A DNA stretch of 64,000 nucleotides from an uncultured bacterium (GTDB lineage Bacteria > Sysuimicrobiota > Sysuimicrobiia > Sysuimicrobiales > Sysuimicrobiaceae): contig CALIMJ010000004.1 in assembly GCA_938028835.1 (NCBI GenBank), forward strand, positions 1-64,000, in the 5' to 3' direction. Below are positions 1 through 8,427 of the stretch, piece by piece (position 1 is the first letter of the stretch; each line of letters begins with the position of its first letter). The notes beneath the pieces are model-generated. The model worked only from the letters and a program-made list of their open reading frames with translations. It did not search any database and was not told the origin of the DNA. Made by a program: the position numbers and the translations under genes.

Positions 1-781
1 CAAACGCAAGTGTTACTGTGGGCTCCCGCAGCGCCTCCAGCACCCGCACCGTGTGCTCGAACACGTCCCCCTCGGGGTGGTACTCCTCAGGCTGTGGGAC
101 CCCCACACAAGCCGCCACCTCGGGCAGCAGCTCCCGGAGCAGGCCCACCTGCTCCAGCAGGCGCAGGCCGGCTCCCCGACCGGGGGCTGTCAGCAGCCGG
201 CTCAGCTCCTCGTACACCCGCTCCTTGCTTACGGTCTGGATCAGGGGGGCCAGGTCGCGGATGGCCTCCAGCGTTTCCGGGTGGACCCTAAACCCCAGCT
301 CAGCTGCGAAGCGGACCGCCCGCAGCATGCGCAGCCGGTCCTCCGCGAACCGCTGCCTGGGAGCTCCGATGGTCCGGATCACGCCTGAGCGGAGATCCTC
401 CAGCCCGCCGACGTAGTCCAGCAGCTTGCCGGTCTGGGGGTCCAGCAGGAGGCCGTTGATGGTGAAGTCCCGGCGCAGCACGTCTGACCGGGCGTCAGCG
501 AAGCGCACCGACGAGGGCCGGCGGCCGTCCTCGTACGGCCCCTCGGTGCGGAAGGTGGCCACCTCCACGGCCACCTCACCCTCAGGGCTGGGGACCAGGA
601 CCCGCACCACGCCGAACGCGGCACCCACCGCCACGGTGCGACCGAACAGGGCCCGGACCTGCTCGGGGGTCGCGGAGGTAGCGACGTCGTAGTCCTTGGG
701 AGTCCGGCCCAGTAACAGGTCGCGGACGCACCCGCCCGCCAGGTAGGCCTCGAAGCCGGCCTCCCAGAGCCGCCGGCTCAC
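1..781 (-). CDS. cca: CCA-adding enzyme / poly(A) polymerase family, 3' part outside window
   Basis: Class II nucleotidyltransferase that builds or repairs the 3' CCA end of tRNAs. The visible 260 residues contain the family hallmarks in order: the GGCVRD ribose/nucleotide-binding motif about 14 residues in, the catalytic DYD pair, the RRDFTINGL motif, the DRLRMLRAVRFA motif, and then the start of an HD domain (HPEGDVFEHT). The gene runs off the left edge, so its C-terminus is unseen. I chose GTG at 781 as the first standard start in frame; a CTG at 841 behind a GGAGG-rich stretch would add about 20 residues and overlap the YtxH stop. It is the last visible gene of a mnmA-ytxH-cca tRNA-maturation string. 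Whether it is a full CCA-adding, an A-adding or a poly(A) enzyme cannot be told from this part. Confidence 0.9.
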   Translation of the reverse strand, partial: MSRRLWEAGFEAYLAGGCVRDLLLGRTPKDYDVATSATPEQVRALFGRTVAVGAAFGVVRVLVPSPEGEVAVEVATFRTEGPYEDGRRPSSVRFADARSDVLRRDFTINGLLLDPQTGKLLDYVGGLEDLRSGVIRTIGAPRQRFAEDRLRMLRAVRFAAELGFRVHPETLEAIRDLAPLIQTVSKERVYEELSRLLTAPGRGAGLRLLEQVGLLRELLPEVAACVGVPQPEEYHPEGDVFEHTVRVLEALREPTVTLAF

Positions 782-837
782 CTGCTGCGCGGCCTGCGCG
801 GGTGCGTCGTCCGGTAGCTGCGGGGCACGCTCAGGAC

Positions 838-1215
838 TCAGCTTTCCCCCAGCTCCTCCAGGCGTCCGAGGAGCTCCTCGCGCTTTTCCTGAGCCGCCTC
901 CGCTCCCCTTTGGTAGGCGTGCCGGACCCGCTCGATGCCTTCCTGCAGCACCTCTCGGCCCTTGTGGGCCAGCTCGGAGGCGGCCTCCTTGGCCTTCTCC
1001 GCGGCCTCGGCCGCCGTGTCCCGCACCCGCTCCGTGGCCTCGTGGGCGCGTTCCCGCACCCGCTCACCCACCTCTGACGCCTTCTTGCGCACCAGCTCGC
1101 GGGTCTCGCGCCCGGGCCTGGGCGCGAACAGCACTCCTAGGCCGATCCCGACGCCGATCCCCACCAGGGTGCCCACCACGAGCCCTGTCAGCAACTCCGT
1201 GCGCTCGTCACTCAT
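838..1215 (-). CDS. YtxH-domain small membrane-anchored protein
   Basis: 125-residue protein with one N-terminal glycine-rich transmembrane segment (residues about 10-30, ending in the LFAPRPGRETR signature typical of the YtxH/GvpP family) followed by a long Ala/Glu/Arg-rich amphipathic helix. YtxH proteins are general-stress associated in Bacilli, but the molecular function is unknown. The ATG at 1215 is preceded by an excellent AAAGGAGG ribosome site, so an upstream in-frame extension to 1377 is rejected. It sits between mnmA (39 nt upstream) and cca, probably in one transcript. Confidence 0.82.
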   Translation of the reverse strand: MSDERTELLTGLVVGTLVGIGVGIGLGVLFAPRPGRETRELVRKKASEVGERVRERAHEATERVRDTAAEAAEKAKEAASELAHKGREVLQEGIERVRHAYQRGAEAAQEKREELLGRLEELGES

Positions 1216-1253
1216 CGCCCTCGCCTCCTTTCTCCGATCCCCGAAACGGCGGC

Positions 1254-2360
1254 TTATACCGCCGCCGGCTCTGTCAGACCACGCGGCGCGACGGTGACCA
1301 CCTCCGCCACCGTCCCGCCGCCCAGCACCTCCTCGCCCCGGTAGAAGCAAGCCACCTGCCCCGGACTGGGCGCCCACTGGGGGCAGTCAAACCGCACCCG
1401 GACGGTCTGCCCCAGGTCCAGCCACGCGGGCGCGAGTTTCCCCCCGTGCCGGACCCTGACCTCCGCGCGTACCCGCGCCTCTGCGGGAGGCCCCACGGTC
1501 CACGTGACGTCCTCCACCACCAGCTCGGTGGCCTGCACGTCCTCCTGCGTCCCCACGAACACCGCGTTGCGCTCGGGGTCCAGGGCCACCACGTACAGGG
1601 GACGCCCCGCGGCGACACCCAGCCCGCGGCGCTGTCCGACGGTGTACCGGGCAAGCCCCGCGTGCACGCCCAGACTCCGGCCCTGCAGGTCGTAGATGGG
1701 GCCGGGCCGGAGGGCGTCCGGGGCGTACCGGGCCACCACCTCCGTGTAGTGGCCCCTGGGCACGAAGCAGATCTCCTGGCTTTCGGGCTTGTCCGCCACG
1801 GGTAGCTGCAGCTGCCGCGCCACCGCCCGCACCTGCTCCTTGGTGAGCTCCCCCAGGGGGAACAGCACGTGCGCCAGCTCCCGCTGCGTGAGCCCGTACA
1901 GGACGTACGACTGATCCTTGCGGGGGTCTGTACCGCGCAGAAGCCGCACCACCTGTCCGTCCCGCCGGGTGCGGGCGTAGTGCCCGGTCGCCAGGAAATC
2001 CATACCGAGGCTGCGGGCCCGGTCCAGGAGCAGGGAGAACTTGACGAAGCGGTTGCACGCCACGCAGGGGTTGGGCGTGCGCCCGCGGGCGTACTCCCGT
2101 GCGAAGGGCCGGACCACCGCCTCCTCGAAGGCGTCCCGGAAGTTCAGCACGTAGTGGCGGATGCCCAGGACCTGCGCCACGGCCCGCGCGTCCTCCGCAG
2201 CCCCCACCCCGCAGCACGCGCGGGGGTTGCCGTCCTCCGGAAGCCATGCGGGCCACAGGTTCAGGGTGAAGCCCACCACCTCGTGGCCCGCCTGCACCAG
2301 CAGGGCCGCGGCCACCGAGCTGTCCACGCCGCCGCTCATGGCGACGGCCACACGCGCCAT
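1254..2360 (-). CDS. mnmA: tRNA-specific 2-thiouridylase MnmA
   Basis: 368 residues; thiolates U34 of Lys, Glu and Gln tRNAs using ATP and a persulfide relay. The PP-loop SGGVDSS lies at residues 9-15, the catalytic Cys is in PNPCVACN (C102 aligns with the E. coli nucleophile, C99 is extra), and the second catalytic Cys is C198 in SQEICF. The C-terminal beta-barrel is complete. The ATG at 2360 has a GGAGGTGA ribosome site; the longer frame to 2498 overlaps the neighbouring gene and carries no family sequence. An extended -10 (TGTTATGAT) lies just upstream at 2379-2387. Confidence 0.96.
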   Translation of the reverse strand: MARVAVAMSGGVDSSVAAALLVQAGHEVVGFTLNLWPAWLPEDGNPRACCGVGAAEDARAVAQVLGIRHYVLNFRDAFEEAVVRPFAREYARGRTPNPCVACNRFVKFSLLLDRARSLGMDFLATGHYARTRRDGQVVRLLRGTDPRKDQSYVLYGLTQRELAHVLFPLGELTKEQVRAVARQLQLPVADKPESQEICFVPRGHYTEVVARYAPDALRPGPIYDLQGRSLGVHAGLARYTVGQRRGLGVAAGRPLYVVALDPERNAVFVGTQEDVQATELVVEDVTWTVGPPAEARVRAEVRVRHGGKLAPAWLDLGQTVRVRFDCPQWAPSPGQVACFYRGEEVLGGGTVAEVVTVAPRGLTEPAAV

Positions 2361-2378
2361 CCCGTCACCTCCGCCCCC

Positions 2379-2387
2379 ATCATAACA
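2379..2387 (-). promoter_or_regulatory. Possible extended -10 promoter for mnmA
   Basis: Reading on the minus strand, TG-T-TATGAT (extended -10, 5/6 to TATAAT) lies 19 nt before the mnmA ATG. No good -35 is visible at 17 nt, as expected for extended -10 promoters. The predicted transcript would have a leader of only about 12 nt, just enough for the Shine-Dalgarno. Sequence resemblance only. Confidence 0.35.
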
Positions 2388-2397
2388 GCCGCCCCGG

Positions 2398-4230
2398 CTA
2401 CAGGCAGTCGCCCAGCAGCAGGGCGGCGGCAGCCGCGCCGGGCCAGGCAAACCACGCGCGCGTGCGAGGCCAGCCCGTGTGCGGGTCGTACGACTCACAG
2501 AGCAACCCGTCGTCGAACGCCACCTCCCGCAGCCGGCGCCACGCGCCCCGCACCCTCGGGCCGTCTCGCGTGGCGGCCCCCGCCACCCACGCCTGGAGAT
2601 CCCCTAACGTCCAGGGGCCGCGCGCGTGTACCGACCCCAGCCCGCCATAAGGGCCCGGGAAGAAGCCAGGGTTCTCCGGACTCCACGCGAACCGTAGGGT
2701 GCTGCGCCACGCAGGGTCGTCTGCGGTACAGAACCCCCAGTGCGGCGCGCACGCCAGGGGCAGGTCGTTCGCGTCGTGGTAGGGGAGGTAGCGGCTGCCG
2801 TCGGTGGCGTACGCGAAAGCCCCCTCAGGGGTGGAGAACCGACGGGAGATCGCCTCCCGGAGCCGGGCTGCCTCCCGCTCCCACGGGCCCTCGGGGTCCA
2901 CCCGCGCCAGCATCCGCAACGTTCGCCACGCCAGCACGTGGGAGGAAAGGTGGTATGGGAGCGGGAGCGGGTCGTCCGCGGGCGTTTCTGAAGTGGGCCA
3001 CAGCCCATTCCGGTGCCGCAGGGCCAGCAGCCGCCCTGCCACCTCCAGCGCGTCACCGCCGTAATCCGACCAGGCTTCGGGGAGGTTCCAGTCCACGGCC
3101 GCACGGACCGCTTCCAGCACCGGGTACCACTGCTGGTCCAGCTGGAACGCGGCGTCCTTGACCTCCCCGTGGGTCAGGTAGCTCCTTCCCCACCACCCGG
3201 AAGGCCGGCGGGCCACACGGAACAGCCAGCGCAGGTGGCCCGCCAGCGCGCCGCGTGCCCGCTCGGCCAGGGGTCCGTCCAGCCGGCCGGCAGCCCCCAA
3301 CAGGCACGCCATGTAGTACGCGTCCCGATTCCACGAAAGCGGCAACAGGACCGGGTCCGTCACCAGGCACGTGGCGTCTCCGACCTGCACCGCACAAGCA
3401 TCCAGCACGAACAGCAGCTGCCGCCGCACGAAGCCGCGCAGCCGCGGGTTGCGGAGCATGGAAGCCTCCCACTGCCGCTGGCGGATCGCTTCCTCAAACG
3501 CCGCCTGGGCGTCCTGCGCGGTGGGCACGGGCCGCCCGAGATCCGGTGGCCGGTCCCACAGCTCCACCACCAGCACGCGGTCGGCGCGACCTCCCACTAG
3601 AGCCAGTTCCTCCCCCCAGCCCACCTGCAGCGGCGGCGGGCCCTCCTGCGCCTTCACCGGCGGTACGGGGCGGAGGACCGCCCAGGCGGGCAACCCGGGC
3701 GCCTCCCACACGAGCGCACCGTCTTCCCACCGGAGCCGGTTTGTCGGGTCGGCTACCGGCAGGGGGTCGCCCTCCGTCACCTGTGCGTAGGCCGCACGCG
3801 CCAGACCCCACGACACCGTAACCCACACCCGTACGCGGGCCGGCATTCCTGACCCGGTGCCGCACGCCGCCAGCCACAGGAACAGACGGCCTCCGGCGGC
3901 GAAGGTGAGCGAGCGCGCCTCCAGGTCCTGGCCCCGGTACACGTACTCCGGTACCGCGCCCTCCACAAACCGCCGGCCCACAGGTGCCAGACCCTCCACC
4001 TGGAGTTGCAGGCCCGGGCCGTCAGGGTCCTCCAGGGTTCTGCGGTACGCCCGCACCGCCTCCGGGTCGTAGCGGCGGTCCTCTTCGAACCGGGGGAAGC
4101 TGCTGAGGTGCACCCAGCCCCACCGCGGATGGGGGCCGTGCACGGAGACCACCTGGCCCCGCGAGCCCACGGCCGCGGCGATGTGGCCGTCCCCCACGTC
4201 CCACGGCTTCCGCGGCGCGCGACGCACCAC
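2398..4230 (-). CDS. Six-hairpin (alpha/alpha)6 glycoside hydrolase-like protein
   Basis: 610 residues with no signal peptide, so probably cytoplasmic. The first half looks like a beta-rich domain. The second half has the Trp/Asp-rich alignment of an (alpha/alpha)6-barrel glycosidase: a WNRDAYYMA motif near residue 299, a YHDANDLPLA stretch and a tryptophan-rich C-terminus (GPWTLGDLQAWV). It resembles GH15/GH63/GH125-type enzymes, but I cannot fix the family or the catalytic acids. GTG at 4230 is chosen because GGAG lies 7 nt upstream, overlapping the stop of the preceding ABC ATPase gene; longer frames run into that gene. As the last gene of a sugar ABC operon it probably cleaves the imported oligosaccharide or glycoside. 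Confidence 0.7.
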   Translation of the reverse strand: MVRRAPRKPWDVGDGHIAAAVGSRGQVVSVHGPHPRWGWVHLSSFPRFEEDRRYDPEAVRAYRRTLEDPDGPGLQLQVEGLAPVGRRFVEGAVPEYVYRGQDLEARSLTFAAGGRLFLWLAACGTGSGMPARVRVWVTVSWGLARAAYAQVTEGDPLPVADPTNRLRWEDGALVWEAPGLPAWAVLRPVPPVKAQEGPPPLQVGWGEELALVGGRADRVLVVELWDRPPDLGRPVPTAQDAQAAFEEAIRQRQWEASMLRNPRLRGFVRRQLLFVLDACAVQVGDATCLVTDPVLLPLSWNRDAYYMACLLGAAGRLDGPLAERARGALAGHLRWLFRVARRPSGWWGRSYLTHGEVKDAAFQLDQQWYPVLEAVRAAVDWNLPEAWSDYGGDALEVAGRLLALRHRNGLWPTSETPADDPLPLPYHLSSHVLAWRTLRMLARVDPEGPWEREAARLREAISRRFSTPEGAFAYATDGSRYLPYHDANDLPLACAPHWGFCTADDPAWRSTLRFAWSPENPGFFPGPYGGLGSVHARGPWTLGDLQAWVAGAATRDGPRVRGAWRRLREVAFDDGLLCESYDPHTGWPRTRAWFAWPGAAAAALLLGDCL

Positions 4231-4240
4231 AGCACCGCTC

Positions 4241-5317
4241 CTAGCGTCGCGGCAGGGCCCGCTCGGTCTGGGCGTCCATGAGACGCAGGTGCGCTTCGGG
4301 CAGGTCCAGGGCCACGTGTTCGCCCGGGCGGGCGGCATGGTCAGGTCCGACGGCCACCTTGACCAGGTGCTGGGCGGTACGCACGGTCAACAGCTTCTGC
4401 GCCCCGAGGGGCTCCGCCACGAGGACCTCCCCCCTGAGAGGTCCTGTGCCCACGGAGACGTGCTCGGGCCGGATTCCCACCAGGATCGGCCCGCCCCTGC
4501 GCTCCGCAAGCGCCTGTGCGTACGCCACGGGCGCGGGGAACTTCACCCCTTCCACCCGCAGGCTCCCGTCCTCGGGGTCCACGGTGGCCTGGAAGAAGTT
4601 CATGGGCGGGTTGCCGAGGAACGACCCCACGAAGCGGTCCGAGGGGTGGTCGTAGATCTGCGTGGGCGTGTCGAACTGCACCACCTGCCCCTCCCGGAGC
4701 ACCGCCACCCGGTCCCCCAAACTCATGGCTTCCACCTGGTCGTGCGTCACGTAGACGGTGGTGGACCCCACCTCCCGGTGCAACCGCTTCAGCTCCGCCC
4801 GCATGTGCAGCCGCAGGAGGGCGTCCAGGTTGCTGAGGGGCTCGTCCATGAGGAGGACCTGGGGCCGGACCACGAGGGCCCGCGCCACGGCCACCCGCTG
4901 CCGCTGTCCCCCGCTGAGCTGCGCGGGATAGCGGTCCAGCAGGTCCGCGATCTGCAGCAACTCGGCCACCTCCTCTACCCTCCGGCGCTGCTCCGCCACG
5001 CCGACCCCCCGCATGCGCAGCCCGAAGGCCACGTTGTCGAACACCCGCATGTGCGGGAACAGGGCGTAGCTCTGGAACACCATGCCCAGGTCCCGCCGCC
5101 CGGGCGGCAGACGCGTCACGTCACGGCCGCCGATCCACACGCGCCCGCGGTCCGGCGTTTCCAGGCCCGCCACCAACCGCAGCACCGTGGTCTTGCCGCA
5201 TCCCGACGGGCCCAGCAGGACCACGAACTCGCCCTCCCGGATCTCCAGGGAGACGTCGCGGACTGCCACCACGCGGCCGAACCGCTTGTGCAGGCCCTCC
5301 AGGCGGATCTCCGCCAC
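4241..5317 (-). CDS. Sugar ABC transporter ATPase, MalK/UgpC/MsmX type
   Basis: 358-residue energising subunit of a CUT1-type carbohydrate importer. Walker A (GPSGCGKTT, about residue 36), the LSGGQRQR signature, Walker B (LLMDEP), the switch His (VTHDQ) and a C-terminal TOBE/MalK-type regulatory domain (RPEHVSV) are all present. It starts with GTG 3 nt after the permease stop and is followed within 11 nt by the glycosidase-like gene, so translation is coupled along the operon. The substrate is not revealed by the ATPase; such subunits often serve several transporters. Confidence 0.93.
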   Translation of the reverse strand: MAEIRLEGLHKRFGRVVAVRDVSLEIREGEFVVLLGPSGCGKTTVLRLVAGLETPDRGRVWIGGRDVTRLPPGRRDLGMVFQSYALFPHMRVFDNVAFGLRMRGVGVAEQRRRVEEVAELLQIADLLDRYPAQLSGGQRQRVAVARALVVRPQVLLMDEPLSNLDALLRLHMRAELKRLHREVGSTTVYVTHDQVEAMSLGDRVAVLREGQVVQFDTPTQIYDHPSDRFVGSFLGNPPMNFFQATVDPEDGSLRVEGVKFPAPVAYAQALAERRGGPILVGIRPEHVSVGTGPLRGEVLVAEPLGAQKLLTVRTAQHLVKVAVGPDHAARPGEHVALDLPEAHLRLMDAQTERALPRR

Positions 5318-5320
5318 CCC

Positions 5321-6130
5321 TCACCTCACCGTCACGCCCCACAGGGTCAGAAGATAGCGCCGGATGACGAAGATGATGACCAGCGCCGGCAGCACCAGGA
5401 AGAACCCTCCCGCGTAGCGGTAGTGGAGAGGAGCGCCCTCCGCCACCACGGAGTGCACCAGGAGAGCCGGCAGGGTCCGGTGGTTGACCGTCAGCAGGGT
5501 GGCCGCGAACACCTCGTTCCACGACAGGATGAAGGTGAAGATGGCCGCCGCGGCCAGCCCGGGCAACGCCATGGGGAAGGTCACCCGGATGAAGGCCCCC
5601 ACGCGGCTGGCACCCAGGCTCATGGCGGCCTCCTCCAGCTCCGCGGGGACCCCTCGGAACACGCTGGCCACGATGAGGATGACGAAGGGCACGCTGAGCG
5701 CGGTGTGCACCAGGGCCACCCCGAGGAGGGTGTCGTACAGGCCCCAGCGGATGAAGGCCACCGCGAGGGGCACCGCCAGGGCCGTGGCGGGGAACATCTT
5801 CGTGGCCAGGATCCCTAGCTGCACGGCTTCCCGGCCCCGGAAGGGGTAGCGGGCCAGCGCGTAGCCCGCGGGCGCGCTCACCAACGTGGCGAGGACGATG
5901 GTCAGCCCCGCCACCGCCAGGCTGTTGCCCAGCGCCCTCAGCACGGCCTCCTGTCGCGCGAAGGAGGACAGGATCTCGAAAGACAGCCGCTCCGGCCACA
6001 GGGGCCGGGGCCACCGGTACAGGTCCTCCCGCGGCGTGGCGGCCGCCAGGGCGATCAGGACGATGGGCGCCAGGACCCACGCGGTCAGGAGCAGGGCGGC
6101 AGCGTACAGCCCCAGCTTCCGCAGGGTCAC
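5321..6130 (-). CDS. Sugar ABC permease, MalG type
   Basis: 269-residue inner-membrane permease with six predicted transmembrane segments and the cytoplasmic EAA loop (EEAAMSLGASRVGAF) that docks the ATPase. The start is the GTG at 6130, whose GTGA overlaps the stop of the upstream permease behind a GAGGGAGAGGGA ribosome site; a longer frame to 6172 is not needed. The C-terminal half resembles MalG/UgpE, so it pairs with the permease encoded just upstream. Confidence 0.92.
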   Translation of the reverse strand: MTLRKLGLYAAALLLTAWVLAPIVLIALAAATPREDLYRWPRPLWPERLSFEILSSFARQEAVLRALGNSLAVAGLTIVLATLVSAPAGYALARYPFRGREAVQLGILATKMFPATALAVPLAVAFIRWGLYDTLLGVALVHTALSVPFVILIVASVFRGVPAELEEAAMSLGASRVGAFIRVTFPMALPGLAAAAIFTFILSWNEVFAATLLTVNHRTLPALLVHSVVAEGAPLHYRYAGGFFLVLPALVIIFVIRRYLLTLWGVTVR

Positions 6131-6999
6131 GCTCCCTCTCCCTCCGGTCGCAGGGTTCGCAGATACACCCACACGAACAGGGCCGAGAGCAGCAACACCA
6201 GGGTGGCGTACGCGCTCGCCACGTGCGGGTTGCGGTACAAGGTGTACCAGAAGTAGGTCTCGCCCGCCAGTACCGGCACCAAACGGCCGCTCAGGGTCAC
6301 CACGGTGGCGAACAGCTGGAAGGCCAGCACGGTGCGGATGATCAGGGCGGTCTGCAGGCTAGGCCGCAGGAGCGGCAGCAGCACGTGCCGCAGGGTCTGC
6401 CACCGGCTGGCTCCGAAAACCGCGGCCGTCTCCGCGTAGTCCCGAGGGAGGAGCTGCAGGCCCGCCACCAGGACCACCATCACGATGGCGGTGGCGCGCC
6501 ACACCTCCGTGGTCACGATGGCCCCCACGAGCCAGGCCGGGTGCTCGTGGCTGAGGAAGTTGAAGGGATGGCGCAGGACGCCCCACTGGACCAGCGCCGC
6601 GTTCAGGTACCCCCGCTCGGTGAACAGGGACAGCCAGATCAGGCCCGCGGCGAGGTCCGAGACCGCCAGGGGGATCGCGCACACGTACAGGAACGCCGTA
6701 TGGCCCGGGAACCGGGTGTTGACGAGCAGCGCCATGGACAGGGCGAGGACGACCTGGAGGGGGACCGCCACAGCTGTGATCCAGAGCGTGTAGCGCACCG
6801 CGGGCCAGAAGTACAGGTCCGAGGCCATGCGCCGAACATGCTCCAGGGTCCAGCCGCCCGTGTGGGGGTCCGCGACACCCAGCCGGACCGCCTGCGCCAT
6901 GGGGTAGAGGACGAACACGGCCAGATAGGCGGCCGCGGGCAGCACCAGCAAGTACGGCGTCGCCGCCGCCAGGGGGACCCGCGGCCGGTGCTCCTCCAC
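6127..6999 (-). CDS. Sugar ABC permease, MalF type
   Basis: 290 residues, about six transmembrane helices, EAA motif (AETAAVFGASRWQTL) in the C-terminal third. It forms the membrane channel with the MalG-type partner it overlaps by 4 nt. GTG start 8 nt after the stop of the binding-protein gene, with a GGGAG stretch directly before it. Nothing in the sequence identifies the sugar. Confidence 0.92.
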   Translation of the reverse strand: MEEHRPRVPLAAATPYLLVLPAAAYLAVFVLYPMAQAVRLGVADPHTGGWTLEHVRRMASDLYFWPAVRYTLWITAVAVPLQVVLALSMALLVNTRFPGHTAFLYVCAIPLAVSDLAAGLIWLSLFTERGYLNAALVQWGVLRHPFNFLSHEHPAWLVGAIVTTEVWRATAIVMVVLVAGLQLLPRDYAETAAVFGASRWQTLRHVLLPLLRPSLQTALIIRTVLAFQLFATVVTLSGRLVPVLAGETYFWYTLYRNPHVASAYATLVLLLSALFVWVYLRTLRPEGEGA

Positions 7000-7007
7000 T
7001 CCCTGAC

Positions 7008-8309
7008 TCAGTCGGGGCGGCAGGGGCGCTCCGCGGGGTCCGGAGGCGGGCAGGGCGCGTTGGCGGCCCGGTACAGCTCCTCCAGGCGCCGCGCCTGAGA
7101 CGCCAGCACGTCCTCGATCCGGCGCCCCTCGATGGCGATCAGCCGGAACGTGTCCACGTAGATGGGGACGAACTCACCCGTGCGCGCCCCGAGCCCCACG
7201 GGCAAGAGCGCGGTTCGGGCGTCGGGGGCACCCGCCTGCGCCGCCACGCCGTCCGCCATCACCTTCAGACCGCCGGTGGGGACGACGCGTGCCGCCTCCG
7301 GAGAGACCGGGAAGAAGCCCACTCCCTGCAGGGTCAGCACCTGGGTAGAGGGCCGGGTGAGGTACTCCACGAGCCGCACCCCCGCCTCTGCGTTCGGCGC
7401 CCACCGCGTGAGGCTAAGCCCCACCACCACGGACAGGAACGACCGCCCCCGGGGGCCTGCAGGTGAAGGCAGGACCACGAACTCTTCCGGCCTCTGCCGC
7501 AGCGCCGGGAGCAGCCGCGCGGTGTGGTCCCAGGCCACCCACACCTCCCCCAGCAGCAACGGCTCGTGCATGAACTCGTACCGGAAGGACGAGGGATGCG
7601 TCACACCCCACAGGCGCCGAAGGTACTGCCACATGGCCACCGCCTCGGGGGACTTGAACTTCTTCACCTGGGAACCTGTGAAGGACGGGTAGGCGTAGCC
7701 GTGCAGGAACCGGCCGTACAGGCCCCGCGGCCCCGCGGGGAAACCCAGACGCCGGTCGCCCGTGGCCTCCCGGATGTTCTGGCCCCACTGGAGCAGGTCG
7801 TCGTAGGTCATGCGCATCGGGTCACGGCCCTGCGGGAAGTACCGGAGGGCTTCCCGCCTGGCGGCCACCAGATAGGTGGCCTGCATCCACGGGACGAACG
7901 CCTGGATCCCCTCCATCCGCGCCACCGTCAGAAGGTCGCGGTAGAAGGTGCGGTCCCGCCGCCCCTCCAGCTGCCGCTGGACGTCTGTCATGTCCCGCAC
8001 GACACGCTCGGCCACCAGCACGGGGAAGATCCCGTGCAGGGTGCCCGTAACGTCGATGCTGCCCCGTCCGGCCCGTGCCTCCGCCATCAGGCGGTCCACG
8101 TAGGGGCCCTCAGGCTCCGTGATGAACCGCACGGGGATGCCCGTCTCCTGCGTGAACCGCGCCAGAAGGGTGTTGCGGGCCCACTCCTGCTCCTCCACCG
8201 GCGTGAGCTGGTTGGAGGTGAACACTACCTCCGCCGCCGGCCCGGTCCATGCTGGAACCCCGAGGACTGCCACCGCGACGGCCGCAAGGGCCACCGTCGC
8301 ACCCCTCAT
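7008..8309 (-). CDS. Extracellular sugar-type solute-binding protein
   Basis: 433 residues with a Sec signal peptide (positively charged start, hydrophobic run through about residue 17, Ala-rich cleavage region) and no lipobox Cys. The mature part has the layout of family 1 extracellular solute-binding proteins that feed CUT1 transporters (QLTPVEEQEW, LARFTQETGI and ARAGRGSIDVTG early motifs). ATG at 8309 with a GGGGGTGA ribosome site. First gene of the operon SBP-MalF-MalG-MalK-glycosidase; its promoter is at 8399-8427. Confidence 0.9.
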   Translation of the reverse strand: MRGATVALAAVAVAVLGVPAWTGPAAEVVFTSNQLTPVEEQEWARNTLLARFTQETGIPVRFITEPEGPYVDRLMAEARAGRGSIDVTGTLHGIFPVLVAERVVRDMTDVQRQLEGRRDRTFYRDLLTVARMEGIQAFVPWMQATYLVAARREALRYFPQGRDPMRMTYDDLLQWGQNIREATGDRRLGFPAGPRGLYGRFLHGYAYPSFTGSQVKKFKSPEAVAMWQYLRRLWGVTHPSSFRYEFMHEPLLLGEVWVAWDHTARLLPALRQRPEEFVVLPSPAGPRGRSFLSVVVGLSLTRWAPNAEAGVRLVEYLTRPSTQVLTLQGVGFFPVSPEAARVVPTGGLKVMADGVAAQAGAPDARTALLPVGLGARTGEFVPIYVDTFRLIAIEGRRIEDVLASQARRLEELYRAANAPCPPPDPAERPCRPD

Positions 8310-8398
8310 GCTCTCACCCCCTTCAGGATCGAGTTTCTTCCGGACAGGCTCTGTTCCCTTCTGGTTGGCTGATGGGTCGGGTAATTCGGAGCACGAAC

Positions 8399-8427
8399 AG
8401 TCTAAGGGCGAGCCTGCGCCGCGTCAA
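8399..8427 (-). promoter_or_regulatory. Promoter for the sugar ABC operon
   Basis: On the minus strand TTGACG (8427-8422), a 17-nt spacer and TAGACT (8404-8399) form a good sigma-70/A type promoter, giving a start near 8392 and a leader of about 80 nt. The -35 overlaps the TGA stop of the upstream amidohydrolase gene. The same -10 word TAGACT occurs in the rny promoter of this window. Confidence 0.6.

Noticed and set aside
4181-5818. 545-codon open frame on the plus strand
   Set aside because: Antisense to the sugar ABC ATPase and permease genes; His/Gln/Arg-rich translation with no domain, caused by GC-rich codon bias.
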